This document shows, piece by piece, positions 11,047 through 23,043 of a stretch of 64,000 bases of DNA (position 1 is its first letter; every line of letters starts with the position of its first letter). The notes beneath the pieces were generated by a model, which ran no database searches, was not told where the DNA came from, and saw only the letters and a program-made list of their open reading frames with translations. The stretch is taken from NCBI GenBank assembly GCA_036936605.1, contig JAUPFV010000002.1, forward strand, positions 161,750,813 through 161,814,812, given 5' to 3'. The stretch comes from Limnanthes douglasii subsp. nivea (taxonomy: Eukaryota; Streptophyta; Magnoliopsida; Brassicales; Limnanthaceae). A program made the position numbers and the translations under genes.

Positions 11047-12426
11047 CTGTGCTCTTCCATCTGTTGATGAGCATGCTTGGATTGTCACTAGCTTTAATCT
11101 TCCTCCCATTCTTCCAAGCACCACTGATAAACAAAAATTGAGTCTTCCAGTTCTTCTCCGACTCAAGCAAGTCATCCACCGCTTTGTAATTGTCACCCAT
11201 ATTGTAATGGTAAAAGGGGATGATATGGTTTCTGCAAAGGTTGGCCACAGTGGCAAATTGCTCAATCTGAAACGGGATTCCAGAGAGGCTGGAGGCCATG
11301 ATGCAGGTCATAAGGGTGTACCAAGCATTGGGAATCAGTTGTCTTGGGCAAAGCTTTATCAGATGGAAATATCTGACGATCTCTGGGTCCAAGGGAAACC
11401 TAAGCCCCAGTTAAATAACTCTGTGAAGAAAACTATCTCACTGAGCTTGCAATCCATTGGCGTCTCCGGATCGACTGGTATCCTCACTTTAACATTTTCT
11501 GGGATCCCCCACTTCGTTCGGATCCGGCCTAGTTCAGCTGTGTGAATAAAATCATAATTAATATTCTGTATGGCTAGAATATATTTCACACTCACTTTGT
11601 GGAAGAAAAGTCCCACTTTTCCAACGAGGCACTCCGATAGGTCCGGGTGTTTCAAGCATAGGTTCTCTTTGCCCTTGTTTTTCTTGACAATGACGGTCTC
11701 ACTTGTCTGCCCGAAGACATCGGTCTCAAAAGGGGCTTCTTCAACACTATCCTCTATTACGTCTTCCATTACCATGGAAGGGTTATCAGCTATTTTTGGG
11801 AGGGAAGTGCTAGTGGTTGGCTCATTAAGCTGTCCAGATAGCTGAGCACTGCTTTCTTTTTGTGGTCTGGAGTCCGGCTGGGGCTCAGATCCGGAAGGTT
11901 CGTTTCGAAGGCTTGAACCGGTGGCCTTCGGACCAGACAATTTGTCCTTAGGAACTTTAATGGGCGCTTCTGACCCTAAAATTTTGTCTTTGGCCCCAGA
12001 TTTAGAAGGCACAAATTTTGGAGATTTAGACTGTAGAGCAACAGCGTGACCTTTTACTAAGCGGCCTCTTCGTCGAAGGTTTAGCTATTCTGGGGAAACG
12101 TCAGGATCCGATCCCATAGCTATGAATTTAGAGGGTCTCCTAGCACTTGTAACTACTTGCTCTTATTCAACAATAGGCTCCGACTCCTGAATCGATGAGC
12201 CTGAGATGATCGGTGAAAGACTAGGTTGAAATAACCTTCTAGGTTTGGAGCTCATGGCAGAAGGCGAACCTCGATCAGGCTCTGAGGTTGGTGTTTCAGG
12301 CTGGTCAATAGGAGAGACTGGGAGGCCTGCTGCGATGCGCCTTTCTCGTTCGACACTTTGTGCTTTCTCTAACTCCGACAAATTCAGCCACTCACCTTTT
12401 ACTAGAGCGTTTCTTGTTGTAAACAT
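11047..12426 (-). pseudogene. Element A antisense ORF, exon 1, degenerate
   Basis: It starts with the ATG at 12426-12424 (MFTTRNALVKGEWLNLSEL), matching the start in C. A Ser/Pro-rich low-complexity region follows, then the conserved domain: KWGIPENVKVRIPVDPETP, FFTELFNWGLGFP, LCPRQLIPNAWYTLM, SLSGIPFQIEQFA and FLFISGAWKNGRK. It is broken by a stop at about 12164-12166 and by a frameshift at about 11380. The family is the plant putative gypsy-type transposon protein; its molecular function is not established. Confidence 0.88.
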
Positions 12427-12523
12427 AAATTTACACTAAAATTTGGTTTGGGAAAAGAGAGATAAAAGCTCTGAATATTAGAAGTGAAAAGATGTTGAAG
12501 ATGGTAAAACAATGAAAAATGAT

Positions 12524-12533
12524 TTAATTTATA
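12524..12533 (-). promoter_or_regulatory. TATA box of element A aORF
   Basis: TATAAATTAA on the minus strand, 98 bp upstream of the aORF ATG. The same 10-mer lies 96 bp upstream of the aORF ATG in element C. Confidence 0.6.
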
Positions 12534-12853
12534 TTAAAGAAACAAAAGATACCTTGAAACCTAGGAGAATTCGAAAAGATAGGGTAATGATTAAAGAGGG
12601 CGCTGACATCGCCATCATTAATTAAAGAGGTTACTTTTTGAAGTTAGTGGGAGCGCCATTCTAGGAGAAAAACGGCTGGTGAAGTAAATCAGGAAGGGAC
12701 ACATGTCCCACGATCTGTGGCAAAACTGTTGAGCTTCTGAGAGATTTGCCAGTCCGGATAAATTCGTTATACTAATCGAAATATGTCCGGACATTATTAC
12801 AGGTGCTCATGAGCGATTTTTTAGGTCTTGTCAAAGGCCTTCGAACATAACCT

Positions 12854-12868
12854 AAAAAAAGGGGCTAC
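12854..12868 (+). other. Element A polypurine tract
   Basis: AAAAAAAGGGGCTAC directly precedes the 3' LTR and would prime plus-strand DNA synthesis. The same GGGCTAC form precedes the 3' LTRs of C and D. Confidence 0.85.
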
Positions 12869-13244
12869 TGATGAGTCTGGTTTTTCTCACCACTCACTGT
12901 AGAAACCGGACAAGGGCAATTCAGACAAAAACCACCCACTGAACCATCCGAACAGGACTAAAGTATAAAAAACTAATCACTTTATGACTAAGATAATTAC
13001 CAACCTGCTTAATAAACTAATGAGTCTTTGAATTCGACCCGGGTTCATGAGTTTGACCCGAAAACCCATGAGGCCCATAATTAAGGGTATAAATACCCAA
13101 CCACTTTCATTAATGAGGGTAATGAACATTTAATACAACCAGGCAGCTCAAATCTCTCACTACAAACCACTTAAACATTAAATACCCTTTAAACATCACA
13201 AAATACCTGACCAAACTACCCTTAGACCAAAATAATCCACACCA
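12869..13244 (+). repeat. Element A 3' LTR (376 bp)
   Basis: TGATGAG...CCACACCA. It carries the 52-bp U3 segment missing from the 5' LTR. About 98% identical to the 5' LTR over shared bases. Confidence 0.93.
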
Positions 13245-13249
13245 ATATC
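13245..13249. repeat. Target-site duplication of element A, right copy (ATATC)
   Basis: Identical to 2849-2853. Sequence beyond it continues element B. Confidence 0.93.
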
Positions 13250-13870
13250 TATCTATTTTTATCATATTCTGCAGACAATTAAACTATTTTAATCACATCT
13301 ATATGATGTCGTCGTTGTTTGTACTAGTGTATAATAGAAATTGTGGAGCTTCTTTATTTATGGAGGCATGTGTTTATCTATTATAAATATGGAGCATTTC
13401 CTTACAATGTCGAGCTTTATTATGCTTGTTGCGTAAGTCAGTTAGACCCTATTCTGCGGCAAGGTTAGTTAGACCCTATTACGTGGCCCGTTCAAGGGTT
13501 TGATCCAAGATTAGTTCACGTTACGTAGCTATGAGTGAGATATACTCAGCTTATTCGTGGCAAGGTCATTTAAACCCTATTGCTTAGCCCTATTAAAAGC
13601 TTGATGCTAGATCAGCTTGCGTTACATAGCCCGTAGGTGTGGCACGTAGCCCTTTCGTAATAATAGACTCTATGGTCTAGGCTCAGCATGGCCCCTTGCG
13701 TAGCCCGTAGGCGTGGTCGTTGACTTGTTTCACTTTTATAAGGATGGAGAAAATGAATAAATAAACACATGCATTGGCGAAAATAATAAACTGTATTATA
13801 GTAAACAAAAAGAGAAGTCTGATGCCTCATTAAAAAAACTTCATGCACCATCAAGAAGAAAAATAGCGCA
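13250..13870. repeat. Element B spacer with degenerate ~100-bp repeats
   Basis: Between integrase and aORF of B, imperfect copies of a unit built on CAAGG...TTAGACCCTATT and TTGCGTTACGTAGCCCGTAGG recur at about 13430, 13460, 13560, 13617 and 13694. The spacing of the clearest pair is about 100 bp. No reliable coding frame is seen. This is the same location that holds tandem repeats in D and E. Confidence 0.55.
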
Positions 13871-13879
13871 TCGTCTAAG

Positions 13880-15076
13880 TTACATATTGTGGCAATATAA
13901 TTTTGAATGGTGAATATTCCATGAGTACTTAAGTGTGTTCCATTCGGCATCAGCGAGGTGGTGTGCTCCCTTGTGTCCCATGGAGATGATTGTGTACGAC
14001 CCTTTCTCATTTGGTCCGAGCTTGCGTAGTGCTTTATCAACTAAGCGTTGGAAAACTTTCTTCATTACCTTATCGCTAACTTGCAAGATATGAGGCTTTA
14101 GTCAAGCGTTAAAATGCCCTCGCATGAGGCTCCTATAGTGCTCTGCTCGGACTCGTTCCTGGTCATGTCGTTCTTCGATAACATCTACACTTACTGCTCA
14201 GTCAGTATTATTGATATCCTCATCATAATTACTGATCCTGTGAGTTGGGATAATAAACTCTGCTAGGACCACAACCTCACTGCCATAGATCAGGGAAAAA
14301 AGAGTTTCCCCAGTTTTAGTTCGCGAGGTAGTTCGATATGCCTAAATAATATTGGTCAGCTTGTCCAACCGTTTGCCCTTGACCCCTTCAAGCTTTTTTT
14401 GATGCCGTCCAATATAGTATGGTTTGTGACCTCCACCTATCCAATATAGTGGGGAAAAGTATTGGTTGATGCCAATACGTTTGCAGAATGTAGTGACCAC
14501 CATATAGTGAAACTAAGGACTATTGTCTCTCATCAGGATGCGAGTTATTCCGAATTGAGCCAAAATCTATTGAAAAATGAAGTTATATATTTCTTCGGCT
14601 CGGGTACAAGAGAGAGCCTTGGCCTCAACCCATTTAGTGAAATATAATCTACTGCCACCACCAAAACCTGTCGTTTACTGATCGCCATAGGAAGCGACCC
14701 TCCTAAGGAAATGCCTAATTTATCGAAAAGAAATGGGATAATAACTACTTGCATTGGCTCACTCGAGAGATGACCAATGTTGGCGAAATATTGGCATTAA
14801 ATTCATTTTCAAACAATTTTTCAAGCGTTGACGGCCAGAGAAGGTTAGTAATAACCTGCTAATAAAAAACGTCGAATAAAGTTGCGATACCCTCAATGTG
14901 CCCCAGCGTCGCCAAAATGTAGGTAATGGAAAATTGAGGTGGCCTCGGCAAAATCCAAACAACGGAGCAAAGGTTGTGTCAAGAATTTTTTATAAGATGT
15001 ATTCTAGTATACAATGTTTAGCTGCTCTCAGTTGGAGAGCTCGAGCGGCTACTTTTTTAGTTGGTAAGGTGCTAAA
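13880..15076 (-). pseudogene. Element B integrase, degenerate
   Basis: Reading leftward, the core is recognisable as SLPMAISKRQVLVVAVDY (near 14690), with the second Asp in RDNSP and QYFSPLYW at about 14440-14500. The C-terminal part has VSDKVMKKVFQ, LRKLGPNEKGSY and a WNIHHSKLY ending near 13890. Multiple stops and frameshifts make it nonfunctional. It would have integrated element DNA. Sequence similarity to A, C and D is weak, so B is a separate Tat-type family. Confidence 0.7.
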
Positions 15077-16074
15077 TCAGAGATATAGGAGGTAAGGTTT
15101 CCTCCAGTCATCGGTGTGGTCGAGTATGCAAAACACGTCGCTCTGATGCATAATTTCTGTGGTGGGTAACTGCAGTAGTAGTATGAGAGGATGTTCGCCT
15201 ATTACCAATGTTTTAGCTAAGGTATCGACGTCAGAGTTGTGCAACCAGGGAAATTGATCGTATGCTACCGCATCGAATTTGGATTTGAATTCCTTAAGTG
15301 CTGTCAAATACCCACGAATACCCTTCTTATTTGCATCATATGAACCGCTGCTTGATTGGTGACTAATTGTGAATCTGATCGGATTCGTAGAATCATGGCC
15401 CCGCATATAAGTGCTAACTTCATTCAACAAATCACAGCATCGTATTCTACTATCTTGTTAGTTATGAATAAATTAAATCGGACGGTTTGGCGGATTTTCT
15501 CTCCATAGGATGCTTGAGAGGCCTCATCTCTTGTGATAATTCATTCTAACTGTTCGGGTTCAACCAAAGTTTTATTTGGCAGGGGTCGTTTGCGGGGTGT
15601 GGAAAATGTTGTGAGGAAATCGGCTATAGCTTGAACCTTAATTGCAGTGCGAAATTCAAACTTGATGTCCTATTCTCCTAATTCCATACTCCATTTGGTC
15701 AGTCTGCATGATGCATCGGGTTTCTGCAACACAACTTTGAGTAAGAAAGAGGTTCGGACGATAATTGTGTGTCTTTGAAAATAAGGTCGCATATTTTGAG
15801 TTGCTACCACCAGGGCGAGCACAAGTTTCTCCAGATTGAGTGACCGAGTCTCGGTGTCTACTAAAGTTTTATTGGTGTAGTAAATTTGTCGTTGTACACC
15901 ATCTGGTTCTCTAATTAAGACTGTATTGGCCGAGAAAAGTGAAACAGATATATATATGAACGAAGTCTCACCTGTTAGTGGTGCTGAAAATATATCAGGC
16001 AAGGTGAGATAATTTTTTAGTGCCTCGAAGGCAGTGGTACATTCATCTGGCCACGTAAATTTTTTTAACTCCAT
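15077..16074 (-). pseudogene. Element B RNase H region, degenerate
   Basis: The open stretch 16074-15670 has the RT-linked RNase H pattern: IYYTNKTLVDTETRSLNLEK, NMRPYFQRHTIIVRTSF and LTKWSMELGE. Further left, 15430-15077 contains the tail of the second RNase H (LHNSDVDTLAK) and the DDWRKPYLLYL lead into integrase. Several stops separate the pieces. Confidence 0.7.
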
Positions 16075-16860
16075 AGAAAATCTCGAATAAGGGGTGAATT
16101 TTACCGGAGGCTTGGGAAATAAAACGCGATAATACTGCTAACCAACCCTTAAAACATTGAACATCTTCCACGATTGCAGGTGGGGCCATTTGGATAACTT
16201 CCTGCACTTGCGTCGAGTCCCCCTCGATTCCTCTTTTGCTCAACACATAACCGAGGAAGTTTCCACTTTGTACGACAAATAATAATTTACTGGGTTAAAC
16301 TTTAAATTATATTTACGCACAACGTCGAACACAGGTTGAAGTACGTTAAGCTTCTTGTCTGGTATGTGTGTTTTAATAATCATGTCATCTATGTAGGCCT
16401 CGATGTGTTTACCCAGATGGCCTTAAAAGATGTGATTGACCAAACGTTGGTATGTGGATCCGACATTTTTGAAACCAAATGGCATCAATGTATAGCAATA
16501 CAACTCGCGCTTGGTTTGAAATGCCGTGTGCTCTTCGTCAGACGGGGTAAGGAGAATTTGGTGATATCCGGAGTTTGCGTCTATAAAAAAAAGATATACA
16601 CAACCCGAAGTTGAATCCACCAACTGATCAATACGAGGCAAAAAAACACGTCTTTTGGGCAAACTTGATTTAGATCGGTAAAATCGACGCACTTTCTCCA
16701 CTGGCCTCCCTTCGTTTTTACCAGTACTGAGTTCGCTATCCAACCTGGATATCGAGCTCGCCCGATATGCCCACCTAGGTACTTATAGCCTCCTGGTTCT
16801 CGAGAGAAAATGACCATCGCTTTTGCCGCACGCATTTGGCATATGGATATATTGTTAACT
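16075..16860 (-). pseudogene. Element B reverse transcriptase, degenerate
   Basis: Landmarks in order: PGWIANSVLVK, CVDFTDLNQVCPKD, PRIDQLVDSTSG, FFIDANSGYHQI, LMPFGFKNVGSTYQRL, the catalytic motif AYIDDM (minus strand of 16381-16395, intact) and WLAVLSRFIS. Frames change near 16640 and 16420, and the thumb is rearranged. It clearly belongs to Ty3/gypsy. Confidence 0.8.
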
Positions 16861-17128
16861 CATGGTGAATAATAGGGGGGTCTACCTTTGATACATCACG
16901 AGTATCCCAGGGGAAAATATCCAAGGTTCTCTCTAACAAGTCAAGTAATATTTTTTTAAAACAGAATCCAAACTTTATTTAATCGCTGAGTATGACCCTT
17001 TACCACTATTTTTTCAATCAAATCGTTTTGGTCTGCCTCGGGTTGTTCAATCTCCCGAGGATGATCAACAGGATCAGGCGATAACAGTCCTCGGTCGTCG
17101 TTTTTATGCACCCCCCACTCGTTAATTA

Positions 17129-17600
17129 CTATCGGATGGGGTTTGTCGAGTTCACTTTGACTGCGTAACATGTTCTGGCCGTCCTCTGGCTTCCACGAAT
17201 GATCCTGACTGTATATCCTATTGGATACTTGATGAATTTCCTAAACATGCAGGGAGTAGCCTCCATCATGTGAAGCCAATGCCAACCAATGATCGCATGA
17301 TAAGGGTTTGGGGCGTTGGAAATCATAAACAATTTTTTCAAATCTTTTTTGGTGGCCTTATACCCGACTTTAACCATCAGCTCGACTTCACCCACGCATT
17401 GTGAGGCCTTTCATTTGTATCCTATCAAGGTCTGTGGTGTTTCTTTGTAGGGTAGGACCTCGTGCATATGGTCATAGCTGGACTTGAAGATAATATTGGC
17501 TGAGCTCCCTCCATCTACTTAGACACGGATTACCATGACTTCCCCAATGTCTTGGTTTACTGTTAGAGCATCTTCATGCGGCGTGCTGACCTCCTTAAAT
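17129..17600 (-). pseudogene. Element B protease, active site altered
   Basis: The C-terminal half (17395-17129) reads ISNAPNPYHAIIGWHWLHMM and RIIRGSQRTARTCYAV, matching the NAILGRSWL and SSQKVARECYA blocks of A. Upstream, near 17510, the active-site motif reads VDGGSSANIIF where the family has VDTGSSANIIF; a stop lies just before it. Probably dead. Confidence 0.65.
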
Positions 17601-18438
17601 CGTTGTCATTAAACGTGAGGTTGGAAATACGATCCCGATAGTTGTGATAGGACGAAGCCTCGACTGTTTGAATCTCGTGATCGACCCTTGCAATCTTGTT
17701 GGATTTTATGTCGTGAGATATCTCAGATTTTCCTCCAGCGATGGTGAATAATGATACCGCATGGTCCTAACTATGCATTACAAAATTGCTAGCCACCTCG
17801 AAATGTGATTCAGCCAAAATAAGTCGTGCCCTCAGATCGTTTTCGTCTACACCCTCGTGCTCAGTTATTTCTGCACGCCCTTCCATAATGGCGAACAACC
17901 ACTGTTGTTTTCCCGTATTCGCTCTTTTGTCCTCGTTGGGGTTTCCTCATTCTTCTGGAAAACTTCCTCTCTCTGCTCGGTTTGGCAATGACGATCATAT
18001 TGACATCTGAATTGAACAAACTTCCCATTATCGATCAACCTCTAGATCTCCTGCTTGAGCTGCGATCATTCATCAATGGGGGTGGCCATGGTCATTGTGA
18101 TAGGAGCAAAAGTACATGTTGGATCTCTTATAGCCTGGAGCTCTCATCACTCGTAGAGGCTAATATCTCGTTATAACATTCGTTCGATCGTAGATTAAAT
18201 AAATAGACTCGGTTGACGGTGTAAATTATCTGGACGGATTATCAAGATGTATCGTTCATCGAAACGTATTCCTGCAAGGCACCTTGTCTGTATTTTTTCG
18301 GTCAGACTGCCCTTTAGTCGAGTCGTAGAAGAGTCTTTCTAAGGAGTTTCCTTTCCTGGCGTCGTCCACTCGTATGAATGTGCCTGCCCTAGCCAGCAGG
18401 TCTCCCATATTTTCGGTCGGTAATCGGATCGAATCAGT
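17601..18438 (-). pseudogene. Element B gag-protease linker, unreadable
   Basis: Position and composition suggest the C-terminal gag and linker, but no frame of useful length on the minus strand matches the zinc-knuckle or FFESL blocks of the other elements. I see no other gene here. Confidence 0.35.
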
Positions 18439-19503
18439 TCAGAGCTCCCCTCGCCGATGGAGGTATTTTTTGAGCAAGGCGAGGGTCATATTTTCCGCTA
18501 GATCTGGTAAACCCTTCATGCAATGGACAAAACGCCTGAAATAGCTTTCCAATGAATCAATTTTTTTATTGTAAAGATCCATGATTGAGTCGCGCTCGCG
18601 TCTGGGATCTTTGTTGCCTACAAAACTCTCTCTAAAGGCTCTCCAGAATCCTGCGAAATCATAAATCGATGATTTAGGTAAACTACTGAACCAATCCATT
18701 TGCATTACCTTTAAGGTTCATAGACAGAGCTTGGCAGAGTATAGCATCATCAGGGTTATATGCCATCATCATATTACAGAATTGTTCCAAGTGCCTTTCC
18801 GGATCTCCCGTGCCATCAGAGGATTCATCCTAAATGGATTGAATTTTCTAGGGAGTTGTGCATCAAGAATGTTTTCGAAAAATGGGGATTATTTGAGTAT
18901 ATATGTCGATGGTTTCGGCCGTACTTGATTGTACTGGACGACCTAAACCTCTTTAGCTTGCTTAGAAGCGCGAGGCTCCTTCGTCTGTAAGGGTTCGTGA
19001 TCCTTCGAGCGTCTTTTGCCTCGACTTTCACCTTCTCCTTATCTTATCTCCTCGCACTTGGAAAACCGGTCCCCATGATTCGCGTGACTACCATAGGGCC
19101 TTGACATGGGATTGGCATGGTTGGTACCTCGGACTTTAGTTTTTAGTGCGTTCATTGCGTTATTTAGTCTGACAATAGAAGCATGCATAACTTGATCTCT
19201 AGTGTCGCGTTCACAGGCCATCCTATGTTGCTCATGCTGCAGGTGTTGAAGTTGCTTCTCAAGTTTCTGGACCGCTGTCTTGGCCACGGGATCCATGCTC
19301 ATCGTTTCCTGCAAGATGAGATTTGTAATATTTTCTGGTGCTTGTGGTGCTAAATCCGATTCTATCATAGTCGCCGGTGGTCCAAGTTGGGGTGAAATTT
19401 TCACAGGCGACACTATTGTCACCCCATTGTCAGTGACTACTATGTGGGGCCATTGATCCTGTCCCCTTGACGGGTTTATCGTTACTCTCCGTTGATCCGT
19501 CAC
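18439..19503 (-). pseudogene. Element B gag, degenerate
   Basis: The open part 19503-19039 (154 codons) starts at an ATG shortly after the LTR. It holds a heptad-like Gln/Leu region (KLEKQLQHLQHEQ), probably a coiled coil. The piece 18705-18439 has the gag core WFSSLPKSSIYDFAGFW and FRESFVGNKDPRRERDSIMD, aligning with the KWYN.LP..I.NF..FW and FVGSK blocks of A and D. Gag forms the particle. The middle is frameshifted. Confidence 0.7.
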
Positions 19504-19594
19504 CTCTCATGGCTCCTATATCTTTCACCCCCGACCTTGTTACTACCATGGTTAGATAACTCTAGTTTTAAGTGCTAGTTCGTTCTCAGAATGC

Positions 19595-20508
19595 CCCCTA
19601 TTTGTTATAGAACAATAATATAAGGATTATAACAAGTAGAGGTTTTTATTTTTTATGAGCAAAAAATACAATTCTTTACACATGGGAGCTTATTTATACT
19701 CCCTCTTGGTCCTATTAAGTAGCTAATTAATACACATTCCCACTGATATAATACGTATACTGGAGTTTATGACATAAAGCCTAATTTTACGGTCATTACT
19801 TCAAAATAAATTTTATTAATACCATTGACCAGTATATTATGTGTGGCATTTATTAGCTTCCTTGATTATCTATCAATCACAGTAGGCTTCGATCGGTCTC
19901 GTCTGCTCTGCTCATTCTTTGTTTACTTGCTCGGTAGAAGTCTGATCGTTTCTTTAATACCGACTCCTGCTCAGCTTGCTCAACGAGGCGTCTATTCAGC
20001 CGAGCTACTCGTTGTACTATGAGCCATTGTCACTCTCCATTGAACGGTTGCCTTGCTGGCTCCTCTTTTCTTCTCAGCTAACCCTCAGTGATATGTTTCT
20101 ACTCTGTACCGTTCCTTCATGAGGCATCTGTGTATATACTAAGTCTCATATGCTCTGTTCATTCTTAGTATATTTACTCGATAGATATTCGAACGTTTCT
20201 TTATTGTTGATTCCTGCTTGGTTTGCTCAGCTAGGCGTCTGCTTAAATGAGCTCAACTTTGTCGTAAGAGATATTATTATCCTCCATTTATCGTTTGCTT
20301 TGTCGGATCCCTTTTTCTTTTTGGCTGACCCTCTATGATGTAGCTCTGCTCTGCATGGGGCCTCAGTTATGTTACGTCTGTTGGTTTCCAATGTGCCTCA
20401 TTGTTTAAGCATCTGCTCTTATTATTACCTGCTCAGTTTGTACTTATTTATGGGTTCTTTCTTTTCCTTTCTGCTCGAACATACTAGGTGATGGGAATTC
20501 CCTCATCA
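19595..20508 (-). repeat. Element B 5' LTR (probable, ~914 bp)
   Basis: On the minus strand it starts TGATGAGGG at 20508 and ends CTATAACA at 19595, just upstream of a decayed PBS-like stretch and gag. Inside, two direct copies of a ~247-bp segment lie head to tail (for example TGCTCTGCTCATTC at 19904 and TGCTCTGTTCATTC at 20151). The partner LTR is outside the window, so the boundaries are inferred from the TG...CA ends. Confidence 0.6.
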
Positions 20509-21437
20509 ATGATAATGATGAATAAAATAGTAAATACTTTTTCAATTTATTATGAGCAAATTAACACAACATTAATCAACTATATAGATCTATTACAGTG
20601 TGTGTCATAAGAAATATGAAGAGTAACTGGACATATATATTCGTAAATGCCCATACTTAAATGGAGATCTACTTAATAAACTAAATAAATCAGTACAACG
20701 TAAATGAACATTAAGTATATACAACCAAATAGAAATATATCTCAGACTTATAAAAAACTCACACTGTAAAAAATAAGGTAGTACTACTTTAGTAAAAAGA
20801 TATACTATCGTGGAAATTATACTGATTTTCTCTATATTGATTTGAAGACTCGATACTCTCTATATTTGGAGTTTATCCATAGTGGATGATGCAACTAGTG
20901 TTGCTTTACATTTTTCTATCGTATCATACCTCAAAATAATAAGTATATATTATCTGAAGGGATACAAAATGTGCCCATACGGCCTACCAAAATATAAGTC
21001 TAAATACCCAATGGTCTCTATATTATCTAACTTCATCTATTTGGACATGTGTTCTTTTTTATTGGATATACCAGAGAATACTATTCAGCACTTACTAATG
21101 GTACATCTTCGGATTACTTAAATCCTTTAAACAACCCAACTATAAATAAAAATCTGAACTTTTACAAACTTGAGCATACATATGAATCTCGACTGCTAAA
21201 ATGTGTAAAATATTTTGTATATTCTCAATCTCAAAGTTTGTCTTTAGACACTGAATTACACTTAGTTTGTCTCCTTATAAATAAAAGTATTAAAGGGCTT
21301 ATTATTTATCATTTCGTAATGTTATAACATACTATATATATATATATGGATTTTATGTCAATCTCATGATTCCACTAGAACAATCATAGTGAGTATGGAT
21401 TCCTAACACAAATTTTGCATCACCAAGGTCTTTTATA
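20509..21437 (-). pseudogene. Element F: Ty1/copia RT-RNase H remnant, 3' part
   Basis: On the minus strand, just left of element E, the sequence reads KDLGDAKFVLGI, the well-known copia RT motif (MKDLGEA.FVLGI). It is followed across frameshifts by a MYAQVC, LSNPKMYHW pattern and, near 20890-20920, TLVASSTMDK, matching the copia RNase H STMEAEF motif. Many stops. 20509-20870 shows no firm coding match. The right half of the same RT lies at 33168-34012, beyond element E. Confidence 0.75.
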
Positions 21438-21720
21438 TTGAAATTTCTTATAAAAGATTGTAAAGTTAGAAAAGAAATTTAGAACTACGTAAATTAATCA
21501 GAGACTATCGTGTAATTAACCCTTTATTGTAACTGCTTTAAGTTAAGAGTTTGAGTCGTCGCACCTCTGTATAAAGGCCAAGACTAATCTAATAAAGTGG
21601 TTGGCTTTTTAAGTTAGATCTTCTGAGCACTTTATTTTTCTCTCTCTAGAATCTATTTCTTTCTCTATAATCAATTCTCTCTCGAACTAACTAAAGCAAT
21701 CTAGATTATCAAACTCACCA
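21438..21720 (+). repeat. Element E 5' LTR, 5' end missing
   Basis: Aligns with the last ~285 bp of the 303-bp 3' LTR and ends AAACTCACCA. The copia F frame runs up to about 21437, which sets the left limit within a few bases. Contains the CTGTATAAAGG box near 21570 and a CTCTCTCT-rich U5. Confidence 0.8.
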
Positions 21721-21723
21721 AAT

Positions 21724-21741
21724 TGGCGACTCCACTAGGGA
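21724..21741 (+). other. Element E primer binding site
   Basis: TGGCGACTCCACTAGGGA, three bases after the LTR (spacer AAT, as in A, C and H). It resembles a tRNA-Arg 3' end complement. Confidence 0.75.
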
Positions 21742-21758
21742 TCGATCAATGATTGGTG

Positions 21759-21767
21759 CCTACTTTG
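21759..21767. repeat. MULE target-site duplication, left (CCTACTTTG)
   Basis: Identical to 23522-23530. Confidence 0.93.
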
Positions 21768-22245
21768 GGGTAAAAAACACCAGTCGTCCTTCAAATTTGC
21801 CACTTGTAACAAGTTGGTCCCTTTCCTTTGAGGCTGTAATAAAGGGGACTCTCATGTTTTAGGAACCAGAATAAAACCATCGTTTTTTACCACAACCCAA
21901 ATTTTATTCCCTTAATACTCTTTGACCAGCCATATCAGCGATCCACATAGGACACTGATGTGTCAACAGTAAAAAAAGTAAAAACAAGTTTTACTTTTAC
22001 CTATTACTTTTAACCTATTTCCAAACCTTAAACTCGACCCATTAAGTATTATAACCCGGTTAGCCCTAAACCCATCTCTTATCCAGCCCAGCTTCTAACC
22101 CTAGGTCCAACCCTGACCCAATAACCCAGCCCAACCCTAACTTCTAACCTGAAATCTAATCAAAACCCCCTTTCACTCCAGAATCCCTAATCCCTTCGCT
22201 CTTTTTCCAATTCTCCTAACCAAACCCTAATTTCTTCCCCAATTC
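21768..22245. repeat. MULE left terminal inverted repeat
   Basis: Reverse complement of 23044-23521, with scattered mismatches. It is recognisable up to the TTTCTTCCCCAATT motif. Confidence 0.88.

Positions 22246-23043
<798 letters not shown>

Larger units (their letters stand above)
2854..13244 (+). mobile_element. Element A: complete plus-strand Ty3/gypsy Tat-lineage retrotransposon, coding-defective
   Basis: Structure is complete: 5' LTR, PBS, gag, protease, RT, two RNase H domains, integrase, spacer, antisense ORF, polypurine tract and 3' LTR, about 10.39 kb, flanked by the 5-bp duplication ATATC (2849-2853 and 13245-13249). The LTRs differ by about 7 substitutions over 324 aligned bases plus a 52-bp and a 1-bp gap. 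Proteins are very close to element C, but the U3 parts of the LTRs differ, so A and C are subfamilies of one family. RT and integrase have lost catalytic aspartates, so A cannot have moved with its present enzymes. Confidence 0.95.
1..20508 (-). mobile_element. Element B: old minus-strand Ty3/gypsy (Tat-type) LTR retrotransposon, split by element A
   Basis: On the minus strand this element reads, from right to left, 5' LTR (19595-20508), gag, protease, RT, RNase H and integrase (ending near 13880), then a degenerate repeat-bearing spacer. Its antisense gene lies on the plus strand at 1-2775, beyond the element A insertion. Removing A and one copy of its ATATC duplication rejoins the spacer to the aORF in the order seen in C and D. 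The 3' LTR would lie left of the window. Every domain has several stops and frameshifts, so it is long dead. That both halves belong to one element is inferred from order and orientation; a shared 3' LTR could not be seen. Confidence 0.75.
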
